From the NCBI GenBank assembly GCA_947382875.1, contig CANDBG010000016.1, forward strand, positions 1-48,130: 48,130 nucleotides of DNA. The letters are read 5' to 3'. Numbering within the stretch: the first letter of the stretch is position 1; each line of letters starts with the position of its first letter. Origin of the DNA: an uncultured Oscillibacter sp. GTDB taxonomy: Bacteria; Bacillota; Clostridia; Oscillospirales; Oscillospiraceae. A model generated the notes under the pieces. It did not search any database, was not told the origin of the DNA, and worked only from the letters and a program-made list of their open reading frames with translations. The position numbers and the translations under genes were made by a program. This document shows, in pieces, positions 34,646 through 43,820 of this stretch.

Positions 34646-36046
34646 ATGAAAGCGTTCATGGACAAGGATTTCCTGCTCACGACTCCGACCGCGCAGCGGC
34701 TGTACCATGAGTATGCGGAAAAAATGCCGATCATTGACTATCACTGTCATGTGGACCCCAAGGAGATTTTTGAGGACCGCCGGTTCGAAAACATCTATCA
34801 GGTCTGGTTAGAGGGGGACCATTACAAGTGGCGTGTAATGCGCTCGAACGGCGTGGAGGAACGGTATATCACCGGCGACGCCTCGGAGCGGGAGAAGTTT
34901 CAGAAGTTTGCGGAGGCGCTGCCCCGGGCCATCGGCAACCCGATGTACCATTGGTGTCACTTGGAGCTGCGCACCTATTTCGGTTATGAAGGGACGCTCA
35001 ACGGCGACACAGCCCAGGAAGTTTGGGATTTGAGCGTCCGGAAGCTGGCGGAAGCGGACATGAGCGTACGCGGTATTCTCCGTCAAAGCAAAGTGGCAAT
35101 GGTGGGAACCACCGATGACCCTACGTCGGACCTGGAGTGGCACAATCGTCTGTCGCAGGACGACGGCGTTTCCGCGAAGGTTTTGCCGTCTTTCCGTCCG
35201 GATAAGGCGCTGAACATTGAGAAGCCCGGCTGGCAGGCATTCCTGACCGAATTGAGCAAGAGTTCCGGCATCGCCATCAAGGACCTGGACAGCCTGAAAG
35301 CGGCTTTGTACCAGCGTATGCAGGTTTTCGACGAAGCCGGCTGCCGCGCCGCCGACCATGGCTTGGATTACGTGCCCTTCCGTCCCGCGAGCTGGGAGCA
35401 GGTGAACGCCGTGATGAAAAAGGCGCTGAGCGGTAAGGCCGTCACTGTGGAGGAGGCGGAGACGTTCAAAACTGAACTGCTGATCTTCTGCGCCAGACGC
35501 TATCACGATATGGAATGGGCCATGCAGATTCACTATAACTGCATGCGCAACCCAAACAGCGCCATGTTCACGAAACTGGGTCCGGACTGCGGCTTTGACT
35601 GCATGAACAACATTAACTGCGCCGGTTCCCTGTACGCCCTTCTGGACGCGCTGTATAAAGACGATGCCCTTCCGCGAACGATTCTGTACAGCCTGAACCC
35701 CGGCGAGAACGAGCTTCTGGACACGATGATCGGGGCGTTTCAGGGTCCCGGACTCCCTGGCAAGCTCCAACACGGAAGCGCGTGGTGGTTTAATGACAAC
35801 AAGACCGGCATGCAGGACCAGCTGATCAGTCTGGCGAATCTGAGTCTGCTGGGCAACTTTATCGGGATGCTGACCGACTCCCGCAGCTTCCTGAGCTACA
35901 CCCGTCACGCCTATTTCCGCCGCATTCTGTGCGAGCTGATAGGCGGCTGGATAGAAAACGGCGAATACCCCGCGGATCTGGACCTGGCGGGCCGGATGGT
36001 TCAGGACATCTGCTACAACAACGCAAAACGTTATTTCCGCCTCTGA
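34646..36046 (+). CDS. uxaC: Glucuronate isomerase
   Basis: The 466-residue UxaC enzyme, at the usual length, converts D-glucuronate to fructuronate and galacturonate to tagaturonate. The metal-binding PIIDYHCHVDPKEIFEDR, TTDDPTSDLEWH, and LPGKLQHGSAWWFNDNKTGM are diagnostic. The ATG at 34646 has AAAGGAG upstream; the longer frame to 34601 is inside uxuA. The reductase joining this step to UxuA (uxuB) is not in the window. Confidence 0.95.
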   Translation: MKAFMDKDFLLTTPTAQRLYHEYAEKMPIIDYHCHVDPKEIFEDRRFENIYQVWLEGDHYKWRVMRSNGVEERYITGDASEREKFQKFAEALPRAIGNPMYHWCHLELRTYFGYEGTLNGDTAQEVWDLSVRKLAEADMSVRGILRQSKVAMVGTTDDPTSDLEWHNRLSQDDGVSAKVLPSFRPDKALNIEKPGWQAFLTELSKSSGIAIKDLDSLKAALYQRMQVFDEAGCRAADHGLDYVPFRPASWEQVNAVMKKALSGKAVTVEEAETFKTELLIFCARRYHDMEWAMQIHYNCMRNPNSAMFTKLGPDCGFDCMNNINCAGSLYALLDALYKDDALPRTILYSLNPGENELLDTMIGAFQGPGLPGKLQHGSAWWFNDNKTGMQDQLISLANLSLLGNFIGMLTDSRSFLSYTRHAYFRRILCELIGGWIENGEYPADLDLAGRMVQDICYNNAKRYFRL

Positions 36047-36054
36047 ATATAAAC

Positions 36055-36098
36055 AAGGTCCCGCTTTTCGCAAGGCTGCGGAAGGCGGGGCCTTCTTG
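36055..36098 (+). terminator. Hairpin after uxaC
   Basis: AAGGTCCCGC (36055-36064) pairs over 10 bp with one G-U to 36085-36094, with extra partial pairing inside. A short T-rich tail follows. It separates uxaC from the MATE gene. Confidence 0.65.
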
Positions 36099-36131
36099 TG
36101 AAAAAACAACCAACCGAGGAAAGCGAAAGTT

Positions 36132-37496
36132 ATGAGAAAACGTTGCACGTCCCGAATACGGGACCCCTTTTATCAGCAGCTCACCGCACTGGTGATTCCC
36201 ATTATGATACAGTCCTTCATGCTGGCGCTGGTCAGCGCCACCGACGCCGCAATGCTGGGCCTTCTGAACCAGGAATCTCTGTCCGCGGTGTCCCTGGCGG
36301 GGCAGGTGCAGTTTGTACTGAACCTTTTTGTAACGGGGATTGCGGCCGGAACCGGGATACTGGCCGCGCAGTATTGGGGGAAGGGAGAACCGGGTTCCAT
36401 GGAGCGGGTGATTCCCACGGCGCTCCGTGCAAACCTGCTCTGCGGTGCGCTGTTTACGTTGAGCGCCTTTTTTGCTCCGCGATTTCTGATGCTCATTTTT
36501 ACCGACGAACCCGCCCTGATCGAGCTGGGCGGTGCGTACCTGCGGGCGGTGTCGCCGTCTTACCTGCTGTGCGCCATTTCCCAAATTTACCTCATCGTAC
36601 TGAAAAACACAGGCGCAGCGGCAGTCAGTTCACGTATCAGCTCGTTTGCCGTGGTGCTGAATATCGTCCTCAACGCCATACTTATTTTTGGCTTGCTGGG
36701 GTTTCCGGCTCTGGGGGTACGGGGCGCGGCTTATGCCACGGCCATTGCGCGGGTTGTGGAGCTGGCATGGAGTGTGTGGGCAATTCGCCGGAGAAACGTT
36801 GTGCGGGTACGGTGGAGTGGACTTGTCCGGCGGGACGTCGTTTTGTCGGGGGACTTCTGGAAGTACACAAGCCCGGCATTGGCGGCGTCCATGGTCTGGG
36901 GGATCGCCTTTACCCTTTACTCCGTGATTATGGGCCATATGGGCACTGACGCAGTGACCGCCAACTCGATTGTCAGCATTGCGAAGAGTCTGTTTTCCTG
37001 TTTGATACGCGGCCTCGGCGGCGGCACAGGGATTATGGTTGGAAATTTGCTGGGAGCGGGCAAATTGGAGAAAGCGCGGGAATACGGCGGACGCCTCACG
37101 CGTCTGGCGATTTTGGTTGGAAGCGCTTCGGGCGGACTGCTGATGGTGTTGTCTCCGTTGATCGTCCGCATGATTGGCTACGGGGAAACGGCTTCGTATT
37201 ATCTTCAAGGGATGCTGTTGTTCTGTGGGGTAAACATGGCGTTTCAGGCGGTAAACCATGTTGTGCTGGACGGTATTTTCTGTGCCGGAGGCGACTCGAA
37301 ATTTGACATGGTGGGAAATCTGGGAGCAATGTGGTGTTTTGCGGTACCGGTAGGATTTCTGGCGGCATTCTGGCTCAAGGTTCCGCCCCTGGCGGTGTAT
37401 TGCATCGTGAATATGGATGAGATTGTAAAGATGCCTGCGGTGTACCTGCATTACAAGAAATACATCTGGGTACGCAACATCACGCGGCAGGACTAG
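36132..37496 (+). CDS. MATE-family efflux transporter (454 aa)
   Basis: The protein has twelve hydrophobic segments in two similar halves, typical of MATE exporters: an N-terminal IMIQSFMLALVSATDAAMLG, the FVTGIAAGTGILAAQYWGKGEP loop, and the second-half GLGGGTGIMVGNLLGAGKLEKAREYG loop. The family exports cationic drugs or metabolites using Na+ or H+. The RBS is weak and it follows a hairpin, so it may be expressed separately from the uronate genes. Confidence 0.9.
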   Translation: MRKRCTSRIRDPFYQQLTALVIPIMIQSFMLALVSATDAAMLGLLNQESLSAVSLAGQVQFVLNLFVTGIAAGTGILAAQYWGKGEPGSMERVIPTALRANLLCGALFTLSAFFAPRFLMLIFTDEPALIELGGAYLRAVSPSYLLCAISQIYLIVLKNTGAAAVSSRISSFAVVLNIVLNAILIFGLLGFPALGVRGAAYATAIARVVELAWSVWAIRRRNVVRVRWSGLVRRDVVLSGDFWKYTSPALAASMVWGIAFTLYSVIMGHMGTDAVTANSIVSIAKSLFSCLIRGLGGGTGIMVGNLLGAGKLEKAREYGGRLTRLAILVGSASGGLLMVLSPLIVRMIGYGETASYYLQGMLLFCGVNMAFQAVNHVVLDGIFCAGGDSKFDMVGNLGAMWCFAVPVGFLAAFWLKVPPLAVYCIVNMDEIVKMPAVYLHYKKYIWVRNITRQD

Positions 37497-37667
37497 CGGC
37501 CGTTATGCCGTAATGTTTTGCTGACACAGCGGATTGTATGTATTTATCGGCATTTTCAGACTTTAGCCGCAAAGCAGACTCAACTGTTTTTGCGCCCCCA
37601 TTCGCGGTTCATGCTGGACGTACTAAGGCGTATGTGCAGTTTTGCAGACTATGCAAGAGAAACACAT

Positions 37668-37934
37668 TCAGAAGTATGGAAATGACCCGCAAGGGCAGAA
37701 TTCCACCCTTGCGGGCCGGTATTTTCTATGGTGGGAATGATTATATTGTTTTGGTTTCGGAGGTATAGGTGTAACGCCAGCTTTGGCAGTCTCTTTTAGA
37801 TTACCAAAATAGTCCTTACCATTTTCTTGTGTTTCACAGAAAAACAACGCATTGGTGATTGAACTCTTGCCGCTGCCGGTAGCTCCAGCCATATTCAGAG
37901 TCAAATCGTAAACAATCAAGCCAGTTTGAACCAT
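37668..37934 (-). pseudogene. P-loop ORF remnant with embedded hairpins
   Basis: The 644-base gap 37497-38140 has no intact gene. On the minus strand a short frame reads AGATGSGKSSITNALFF, a Walker A motif in the style of GTPases, followed by an unmatched tail. A stop lies directly before its ATG, and it runs through the hairpin 37686-37715, so it cannot be a normal gene. It looks like the debris of a larger P-loop gene, perhaps from a past mobile element. Confidence 0.4.
37686..37715. terminator. Perfect 10-bp hairpin in gene debris
   Basis: CCCGCAAGGG (37686-37695) pairs with CCCTTGCGGG (37706-37715) around 10 nt. Only a weak T-rich stretch follows on the plus strand. It could be the terminator of the MATE gene, or part of the relic. 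Confidence 0.5.
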
Positions 37935-37961
37935 TCAGCAAAACCACACAATAAATAGAAA

Positions 37962-38008
37962 CGTCCCCTGTGCAGGACAACAAACTACACAGGGGGCGTA
38001 TTATTTTA
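37962..38008 (+). terminator. Hairpin with T-rich tail
   Basis: An 11-bp stem with one G-U joins 37962-37972 and 37988-37998 around 15 nt, followed by TATTATTTTA. No gene on the plus strand visibly needs it. Confidence 0.5.
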
Positions 38009-38064
38009 CACTTAATTTATCTTTTATTTTGACACTGCCTACCCCATTTCAAAAACTGCATTCT

Positions 38065-38097
38065 CCTGATTTCCGACGGAAATCAGGGGGATTTTTT
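38065..38097 (+). terminator. Hairpin with T-run
   Basis: CCTGATTTCC (38065-38074) pairs with 38078-38087 around a GAC loop, then GGGATTTTTT. It reads on the plus strand, toward the 3' end of the convergent chemotaxis gene. Confidence 0.65.
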
Positions 38098-38140
38098 GTG
38101 TATGAAAGCGAAACGCAGTCTTCAATGCGGCGGGTTGAAT

Positions 38141-39817
38141 TTACATCCCGCGAAGACGGAAGGTCTTCACAAGCTGCTTCAGCACCCCGGATTGGGCGCT
38201 TAACTCCTGACTGGTGGCGGCGCTTTCCTCTGCTGTGGCGGAGTTCGTCTGCACAACGCTGGCGATCTGTCCAATATGGTCCTGAATCTGTTCCACAGCT
38301 TCCGCCTGCGTCTGGGCGTCGGCGGCGATTCCGTTGATAGTCTCCACGATTCCTTTGGCTCCCGTTACCACGCTGTTCAGCTGTCCGGCCGTAGCGTCGG
38401 CAATCCGCATTCCCTGGTTTACCGCGGCGATTGAGCGTCCAATCAGCGCCGATGTGGACTGAGAGGCCTCGGCGCTTTTGGCCGCCAGGCTGCGTACCTC
38501 GTCGGCCACCACCGCAAAGCCCTTGCCTGCTGAACCGGCGCGGGCGGCTTCTACGGCGGCGTTCAGGGCGAGGATATTGGTCTGGAAGGCGATATCTTCA
38601 ATGGTCTTGATAATTTTCTCAATCTCATTGGAACTGTCGGTAATTTCTCCCATAGCGGAGATCATTTCCTTCATTTTCTCGTTGCCCTCGGCGAGCTGAC
38701 GGCCCATATCACCGGCCTGCGCTTGTGCCTGCCGCGCGTTCTCGGCGGTCAGACGAACGCGTTCCGTAACGGTGCGGATCGTTTCTTCCAGTTCTTCCAC
38801 GGAGCTGGCCTGCTCCACAGAACCCTGACTAAGCGCCTGCGCAGCCGTGGACATCTGATCCGCCCCGCCGGAGACATTTTCGGCGCTGCTGACAATCTGT
38901 CCCATGGTGTTGTTGAGCCTTTGGAGAATGTCGTTCAAGGAAGTGCGGATGGAGGCGAAATCTCCGACATATTCCTGTGTAATCTGCGTTGTCAGGTCGC
39001 CATGGGCGATGGACTCCAGCGACTGGGAAATTTCCCCGATATAATTTCTCAAGCGGTCAATGGTGTTGTCAAAGCTGTGGGACAAGATTCCAATTTCGTC
39101 GTTGGACTCGATGCCCACCACCATATTTTGGTGCTGATCCAGTCCCAGGTCTCCCTGTTCCAGCGTCTGCGCCAATATGGTGAGCCGAAAGAGGGGATTC
39201 GAAACGGTTCTTCGGATGTAGGCGCCGATAATCGCGATGCCAAGGATAATCAGCAGAATGCCGACCAGGAAGGACAGCGCAATCGTAAGGCTGATCTGCC
39301 GCATGGCGGCGGACATGGAGATACCGGCAAAAATCAGGCCGTCGACCTGGCCGTTGGCATTATAGGTCGGAACATAAGAACACAAATGATCTTCGCCTAA
39401 AATCGAGGCGCGCCCCACGTAGCTCTTGCCCTGTTCTAAAACCACCTTGACAAGCTCGCTGGACAAGCGGGTTCCCACCGCTCTCTGACCGTTCTGCTGA
39501 ATAGTGGTATAGGCCCGTTCGTCTCCATGAAAAATGGTAAACTCACAGCCCATCTCTTTTTTGAGCGCGTCCAGAAGCGCGGTTTTATCTTCCTCGCCGG
39601 TATAATTGGACAGCTCGTAGCCCAGTATATTGGTACCGCTTACACATTCATCCTGCATAATGGACATGGTGAGCCGGTAGAACATCAGAACACACAGCAC
39701 CACAACCAGCGTAATACTCATGCCCAGCAGCGCTGCAACCAGGTTCCCAACCTTACGGCCAATGCGTTTGGTCTTTTGTTTGTTCTCTCTGCCATGTACA
39801 AACCCCATTGTTTCCAT
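38141..39817 (-). CDS. Methyl-accepting chemotaxis protein with extracellular sensor (558 aa)
   Basis: Layout: TM1 about residues 23-46, an extracellular Cache-type sensor about 47-172 ([32 protein letters not shown] as its core), TM2 about 175-200, a HAMP domain, and a long signalling coiled coil. The hairpin tip contains [20 protein letters not shown]. It senses a small ligand and signals to CheA. The METMGF start at 39817 has GGGAG upstream; the frame to 39865 has no site. No other chemotaxis gene is in the window. Confidence 0.92.
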   Translation of the reverse strand: METMGFVHGRENKQKTKRIGRKVGNLVAALLGMSITLVVVLCVLMFYRLTMSIMQDECVSGTNILGYELSNYTGEEDKTALLDALKKEMGCEFTIFHGDERAYTTIQQNGQRAVGTRLSSELVKVVLEQGKSYVGRASILGEDHLCSYVPTYNANGQVDGLIFAGISMSAAMRQISLTIALSFLVGILLIILGIAIIGAYIRRTVSNPLFRLTILAQTLEQGDLGLDQHQNMVVGIESNDEIGILSHSFDNTIDRLRNYIGEISQSLESIAHGDLTTQITQEYVGDFASIRTSLNDILQRLNNTMGQIVSSAENVSGGADQMSTAAQALSQGSVEQASSVEELEETIRTVTERVRLTAENARQAQAQAGDMGRQLAEGNEKMKEMISAMGEITDSSNEIEKIIKTIEDIAFQTNILALNAAVEAARAGSAGKGFAVVADEVRSLAAKSAEASQSTSALIGRSIAAVNQGMRIADATAGQLNSVVTGAKGIVETINGIAADAQTQAEAVEQIQDHIGQIASVVQTNSATAEESAATSQELSAQSGVLKQLVKTFRLRGM

Positions 39818-39982
39818 ATGTTTCACTCCCAATTTGGTTTTATATGCTTCCTGCCCGGAAACCATTCTAGCCTGTTTGTTCTCCCGTTACATTCCGGCCG
39901 CATCCTTTCTGTGTTGTGTGTAGGCAGAATAAAAGCCACACCCCGCCATGCCATGGATTGGCAGGTGATAGACATTGCAGTC

Positions 39983-39988
39983 AGTATA
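39983..39988 (-). promoter_or_regulatory. Candidate -10 of the chemotaxis gene
   Basis: The 447-base gap 39818-40264 lies between the divergent chemotaxis gene and spoIIE. On the minus strand a TATACT stands at 39988-39983, which would give a leader of about 160 bases. No convincing -35 was found, and no known riboswitch was recognised. Confidence 0.35.
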
Positions 39989-40210
39989 CCATAAATCTCT
40001 CGTAAAAGGAAGTGTTTTTTAGACGGAACCTTCTTTGAAGATTTTACAAAATCAATTTTGTCATCCAGGTCTGATTGAATGATGTTGACTTATAAGATTT
40101 AAGCCAGAGTAAGCAGGAGGGCATTTCTGCGGCAGACTTATGTTACCCCTGTGATTCCCATCCGGAAAGAAATGCAAGGGAAACGCTGGGGCTTTCTTTT
40201 CCCGACCGTT

Positions 40211-40242
40211 TTTTCTCCAAACCTTGATTAAAATGGAGAAAA
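40211..40242. promoter_or_regulatory. Inverted repeat upstream of spoIIE
   Basis: TTTTCTCCA (40211-40219) and TGGAGAAAA (40234-40242) form a perfect 9-bp inverted repeat with 14 bases between, 22 bases before the spoIIE start. It could be an operator or a leader hairpin. Confidence 0.4.
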
Positions 40243-40264
40243 ATCTCGTTGGGAGGGACAAGCT

Positions 40265-42286
40265 GTGACACACGGTCCAATTACGCTAGAACAAGGGAAG
40301 ACAGGACGGCTGCTTTCCTGGGGCATCCGCTTTTTTCTTTCCGCAGCCCTGACCGCCAGCCAAACGCCGTCTTGTCACGCCCCCTTTGCCTTAGGCTTCC
40401 TGGCCGCTTCCGGACCAGGCGCGGACAGCATCGCAGCCCTCGCCGGAGCCGCGGCGGGAGCGGTATTCTTTCTTGATTTTGCTCATGCTCTGCCATTTCT
40501 CGCCGTGGGCATTCTCATTGTGACGGCTTCTTCCGCCCTGCGGGGCGTCTGGTTCCTGGCGCGGCCAAAAAACACCGCCCTGACTGCGGTAGCCCTCTTT
40601 CTTATGGTGGAAATTCTGTACATCCTTCAATCTCTCTCGCCGCTGGAACAGCTCAAGGGCTGTCTCTCCGCGGCCGGACTGCTGGGCGCGTCCGCCTGGC
40701 TGTTCCGGCCCCTGCTGCGGCCGGAGGAAGCCCGTCTGACCCCGGACAGCATCGTTTACTTAGCCACAGCGCTGCTGCTGGCCGTGTCCGACATCACCTT
40801 CCTGGACCTCTCCCCGGGACGGGCGCTGCTGTGTCTTCTGCTGGCCTGGACCGCCTTCGACCGCGGTCCGACGCAAGGCGCGGCGGTAGGCCTGGGCCTT
40901 GGCCTGACCGCAGACCTGTGCGGCGATACCAAAGGATTGTTAACCGCCGCCTTCGGCCTTGCCGGGCTGACCGCCGGAACCCGGCGTCACCGTTGGAGCG
41001 CCGCACTGGCCTTCCTGACGGCGATCCTGGCCGCCGCCCTGCCCAGCGGAGGCATCTTGCCTCTGCTGGTGGAAGCCGCCCTGGGTATGGCTGTATTTTT
41101 GCTGCTGCCCCCCCGGCTGTTCGGAGGCAAACGTCTCAAGCAGCCTGACCCTCAGGAGCAGGAAGCCGGTCTGCGCTGGAAAGAACAGCTCAATCGTGCC
41201 GCCGGAGCATTGCGGGATCTCTACGACAGTATGGGACGCAACGCTTCGCCGCCCGCCGATGAAAACCCTGCGATTGTCTTTGACCGCGCTGCGGAAAAAG
41301 TCTGTCGGGGCTGTGCGCTCTGTGAGCTTTGCTGGCAGAGAGATTATTCCAGCACATTCAACGCCCTCAACGACGCCACCCCTTTCCTCCTGGAACGGGG
41401 CCGGGCCATGCCCAAAGATTTCCCCGCCTACTTTGCAAACCGCTGCATTCATCTCCCGGAATTTTTGACGGAAATCAATGGGGAATTGTCGGCGTTTTTA
41501 CTGCGGCGGCAGTACCGGCGGCAGCTGGAGGAAACCCGGAAAAGCGCACGGGGGCAGTACGCCCAGCTCTCCGAGCTTCTGACGGCCACCGCCGCCGGGC
41601 TGGGCGCGGCGGTTCCGGCCTCCAATATGGAGAACCGCTGTCAGGTAGGGGCCATGCTGCGTCCCAAAGAGGGCGAAGCCGTCTGCGGCGACACGGTGAC
41701 TTCCTTCCAGACCGAACAAGGTCACTGGTGTCTCCTGCTGGCCGACGGCATGGGCAGCGGCGAACCTGCCCGGAAGGAATCCGCTTTGACATGCCGTCTT
41801 CTGCGGCAGTTCTTAGAGGCGGGCATCGCGCCGGAGGCCGCCCTCAAAACGCTGAACTCTGCGATGGCCCTCCGAGGCACGGAGACCGGCAGCTTTACCA
41901 CCATTGACCTCTGTGTGTTTGACCCGGAGGCCGGGGAAGCCGCTTTCTATAAATTCGGCGCGGCTCCCAGCTACCTCAAAAAGAGCGGCACCGTCCGGCG
42001 GATTACTGGAAAAAGTCTTCCGGCTGGTTTGCGCGGCTCGCCGGCGTCGCCGGACATCACTAAGGTTCCGCTGGAACCGGGCAGTTTTGCCGTGATGATC
42101 AGCGACGGCGTGGCGGACCCGGTTCAGGACGACTGGCTGCAAGATCTTCTGGCCGGTTGGGACGGCGACGACCCGCAGGAGCTGGCCAGCGTGATTATGG
42201 CCGAGAGCATCCAGCGGGAGCATATGCGGGATGACTGCGGTGTTCAGGTGCTCTACCGCCCGGTTTTAGGGGAACGGCTTGTTTGA
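40265..42286 (+). CDS. spoIIE: Stage II sporulation protein E (SpoIIE)
   Basis: The 673-residue protein has about ten hydrophobic segments in residues 15-295, then a Cys-rich segment with KVCRGCALCELCW, and a C-terminal PP2C-type phosphatase domain (CGDTVTSFQTEQGHWCLLLADGMGSGEPARKES; MISDGVADP). SpoIIE dephosphorylates SpoIIAA-P to activate sigma-F in the forespore. It is shorter than the 827 residues of B. subtilis, as in clostridial members. The GTG has GGGAGGG upstream. This shows the host forms endospores or recently did. Confidence 0.93.
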   Translation: MTHGPITLEQGKTGRLLSWGIRFFLSAALTASQTPSCHAPFALGFLAASGPGADSIAALAGAAAGAVFFLDFAHALPFLAVGILIVTASSALRGVWFLARPKNTALTAVALFLMVEILYILQSLSPLEQLKGCLSAAGLLGASAWLFRPLLRPEEARLTPDSIVYLATALLLAVSDITFLDLSPGRALLCLLLAWTAFDRGPTQGAAVGLGLGLTADLCGDTKGLLTAAFGLAGLTAGTRRHRWSAALAFLTAILAAALPSGGILPLLVEAALGMAVFLLLPPRLFGGKRLKQPDPQEQEAGLRWKEQLNRAAGALRDLYDSMGRNASPPADENPAIVFDRAAEKVCRGCALCELCWQRDYSSTFNALNDATPFLLERGRAMPKDFPAYFANRCIHLPEFLTEINGELSAFLLRRQYRRQLEETRKSARGQYAQLSELLTATAAGLGAAVPASNMENRCQVGAMLRPKEGEAVCGDTVTSFQTEQGHWCLLLADGMGSGEPARKESALTCRLLRQFLEAGIAPEAALKTLNSAMALRGTETGSFTTIDLCVFDPEAGEAAFYKFGAAPSYLKKSGTVRRITGKSLPAGLRGSPASPDITKVPLEPGSFAVMISDGVADPVQDDWLQDLLAGWDGDDPQELASVIMAESIQREHMRDDCGVQVLYRPVLGERLV

Positions 42287-42309
42287 TACGTTTCACGGTT
42301 TACGTCAAT

Positions 42310-42345
42310 CTTACAAAATTGTAAGAAACCGCGGCGGATTGTAAG
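42310..42345 (+). promoter_or_regulatory. TTGTAAG repeats, candidate operator
   Basis: CTTACAAAATTGTAAG (42310-42325) is a perfect 16-base palindrome, and TTGTAAG recurs at 42339-42345, 20 bases later. Both stand upstream of a TATACT -10-like element at 42378-42383 and the small membrane peptide. Confidence 0.45.
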
Positions 42346-42432
42346 GGAAAACGATGGAATCCAAGCCTCTGTTTTGCTATACTAGAATTGTTCAGAGGGA
42401 ACAAAAAACACAAATAAATGGAGGAATTTCAC

Positions 42433-42609
42433 ATGAAAACCATCTTTACAACCGCAGCGGCCCTGCTTGCGATTATCCTGATTCGTATGACCCTGTCCTT
42501 CACAATTTCCGAACCAGCCGCAGAGCTGTTTACCCAGGTGTCCGTCACGGCCGTCTTTTTCCTGGCGATTTTCAGAGCGATTGCCATAAGGCGCACGGCC
42601 GCCAGATAA
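42433..42609 (+). CDS. Small two-helix membrane peptide (58 aa)
   Basis: The product has two hydrophobic segments (about residues 2-20 and 27-48) and a basic tail RAIAIRRTAAR, so it is probably an integral membrane peptide with a cytoplasmic C-terminus. GAGG eight bases upstream supports the ATG at 42433 over the upstream frame. It stands alone with its own -10-like element and terminator. I do not recognise a family. Confidence 0.65.
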   Translation: MKTIFTTAAALLAIILIRMTLSFTISEPAAELFTQVSVTAVFFLAIFRAIAIRRTAAR

Positions 42610-42658
42610 AAACGGCGGCAAAAGCAGTGGTGACGTAAGAAAACATTTTACAGCAAGG

Positions 42659-42685
42659 GTCGGCGCAGCGTTAAGCTGCGCCGAC
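42659..42685 (+). terminator. Terminator after the small membrane peptide
   Basis: GTCGGCGCAGC (42659-42669) pairs perfectly over 11 bp with 42675-42685 around a GTTAA loop. A short T-rich tail follows. Confidence 0.75.
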
Positions 42686-42801
42686 TTTCGTATTGTTCGT
42701 GTTTATTGAAATCAAGACTGGATTCCGCTGACGAGAGTTCTGCGCATTGTCATCCATCGTGCGAAATTTCGTGCGGTTCTTCATGCGGGATTGAAATGGA
42801 A

Positions 42802-43638
42802 TCAGGCATGATTTTCCTGTAAAGAACACAAACCGGCTCCAATTGCCGTAGCAAACGTTGCACGTTCAGGAATAATGTAATGGATCGCATACAGCCGCTC
42901 AAAATTTTCAAAATTAGGCTGAACCTGTGATAATGTCGTCATCGCGCCAGTCAGGACGACAGTCTCAGAGTTGCAGCTCTGACACGCCAAAACGGTCATC
43001 GTACCAATTGCCTGCAAAACCAGATTCACCGCGCCGGCGGCCAAATCCGCAGCGGAAGCGTCTTCGGCCAAGTTGCCAAAATTTGCAGCAGTCAGCGACG
43101 GATCAAGCGTCTCCGCAGGATTTTGGGCTATATCGCCAATGGTCAAATCGACCTGACGCAAATCGCCCTGTTCAGCGAGCTTCTTAATCTGTCCAAAGCG
43201 TTCCATATCAACCAATTTCCGGCAGAGTCCGCCCAGCGTACCGCCGCCGATACCGCTTCCGCACAAATGGCGCACAGCCTTGCCGCGTTCCGCCCAAAGA
43301 AAAGCGGTACCGGTACCCATCGTAGCAATAACGGCTTTGTCCTGCCCCGAGAGAGCCAACGCGCCCACGCCGCTGGCGGTAAACTCATCCACCTTGCAAG
43401 TCGGCAAGCCATAAATATCGCGTTCAACATACGACGCGCCTACGCCGGTCAGCACAACCCGTTCCACATCTGACAAGGACAAATGATTTCCGGCCAAATA
43501 ATTACCCAAAGCGCCATAAAGGCTGGTAACGGGGTCTTCTGCGCGGACGCGCAGCATAGAACACACATCCCCTTTTTCGTCAAGCCCGACGATTTTCGTG
43601 GTCGTTCCGCCGATATCGATTCCCAATATGATACTCAT
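42802..43638 (-). CDS. coaW: Type II pantothenate kinase
   Basis: The 278-residue protein is a CoaW-type, ASKHA-fold kinase that phosphorylates pantothenate, the first step of CoA synthesis. Features: IDIGGTTTKIVGLDEKG phosphate loop, the VVLTGVGASYVERDIYGL segment, an MGTGTAFLW turn, and the GSGIGGGTLGGL motif. The ATG at 43638 has an AAGGGA stretch about ten bases upstream; the longer frame to 43674 was rejected. It reads leftward alone. Confidence 0.9.
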   Translation of the reverse strand: MSIILGIDIGGTTTKIVGLDEKGDVCSMLRVRAEDPVTSLYGALGNYLAGNHLSLSDVERVVLTGVGASYVERDIYGLPTCKVDEFTASGVGALALSGQDKAVIATMGTGTAFLWAERGKAVRHLCGSGIGGGTLGGLCRKLVDMERFGQIKKLAEQGDLRQVDLTIGDIAQNPAETLDPSLTAANFGNLAEDASAADLAAGAVNLVLQAIGTMTVLACQSCNSETVVLTGAMTTLSQVQPNFENFERLYAIHYIIPERATFATAIGAGLCSLQENHA

Positions 43639-43750
43639 AGAAAAAGCATCCCTTCCAAAAGATAGGACTATCATAATGGAAGAAAACGGGGTCTGTCAAC
43701 AAATTCCTTCCAAATAAAACGAGAATCGTGCAAAAAAAATTTGGTTCCGG

Positions 43751-43779
43751 TTGCACATTTTTGCAATCTGGATTATACT
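43751..43779 (+). promoter_or_regulatory. Predicted promoter of the TPR-type gene
   Basis: TTGCAC (43751-43756) and TATACT (43774-43779) are 17 bases apart, about 41 bases before the start codon. Confidence 0.7.
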
Positions 43780-43820
43780 GTTCACATCGCACAGAAATGC
43801 AGGACGAAAGGAAGGAGTTT

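Noticed and set aside
37538-37768. Rightward 76-codon frame after the MATE gene
   Set aside because: No ribosome site; it crosses a hairpin and its composition does not look like protein.
39818-40060. Riboswitch in the long leader of the chemotaxis gene
   Set aside because: The leader is about 160 bases, but I could not match a cyclic-di-GMP or other known aptamer core.
40020-40264. Spo0A box upstream of spoIIE
   Set aside because: No sequence close enough to TGTCGAA with a suitable promoter was found.
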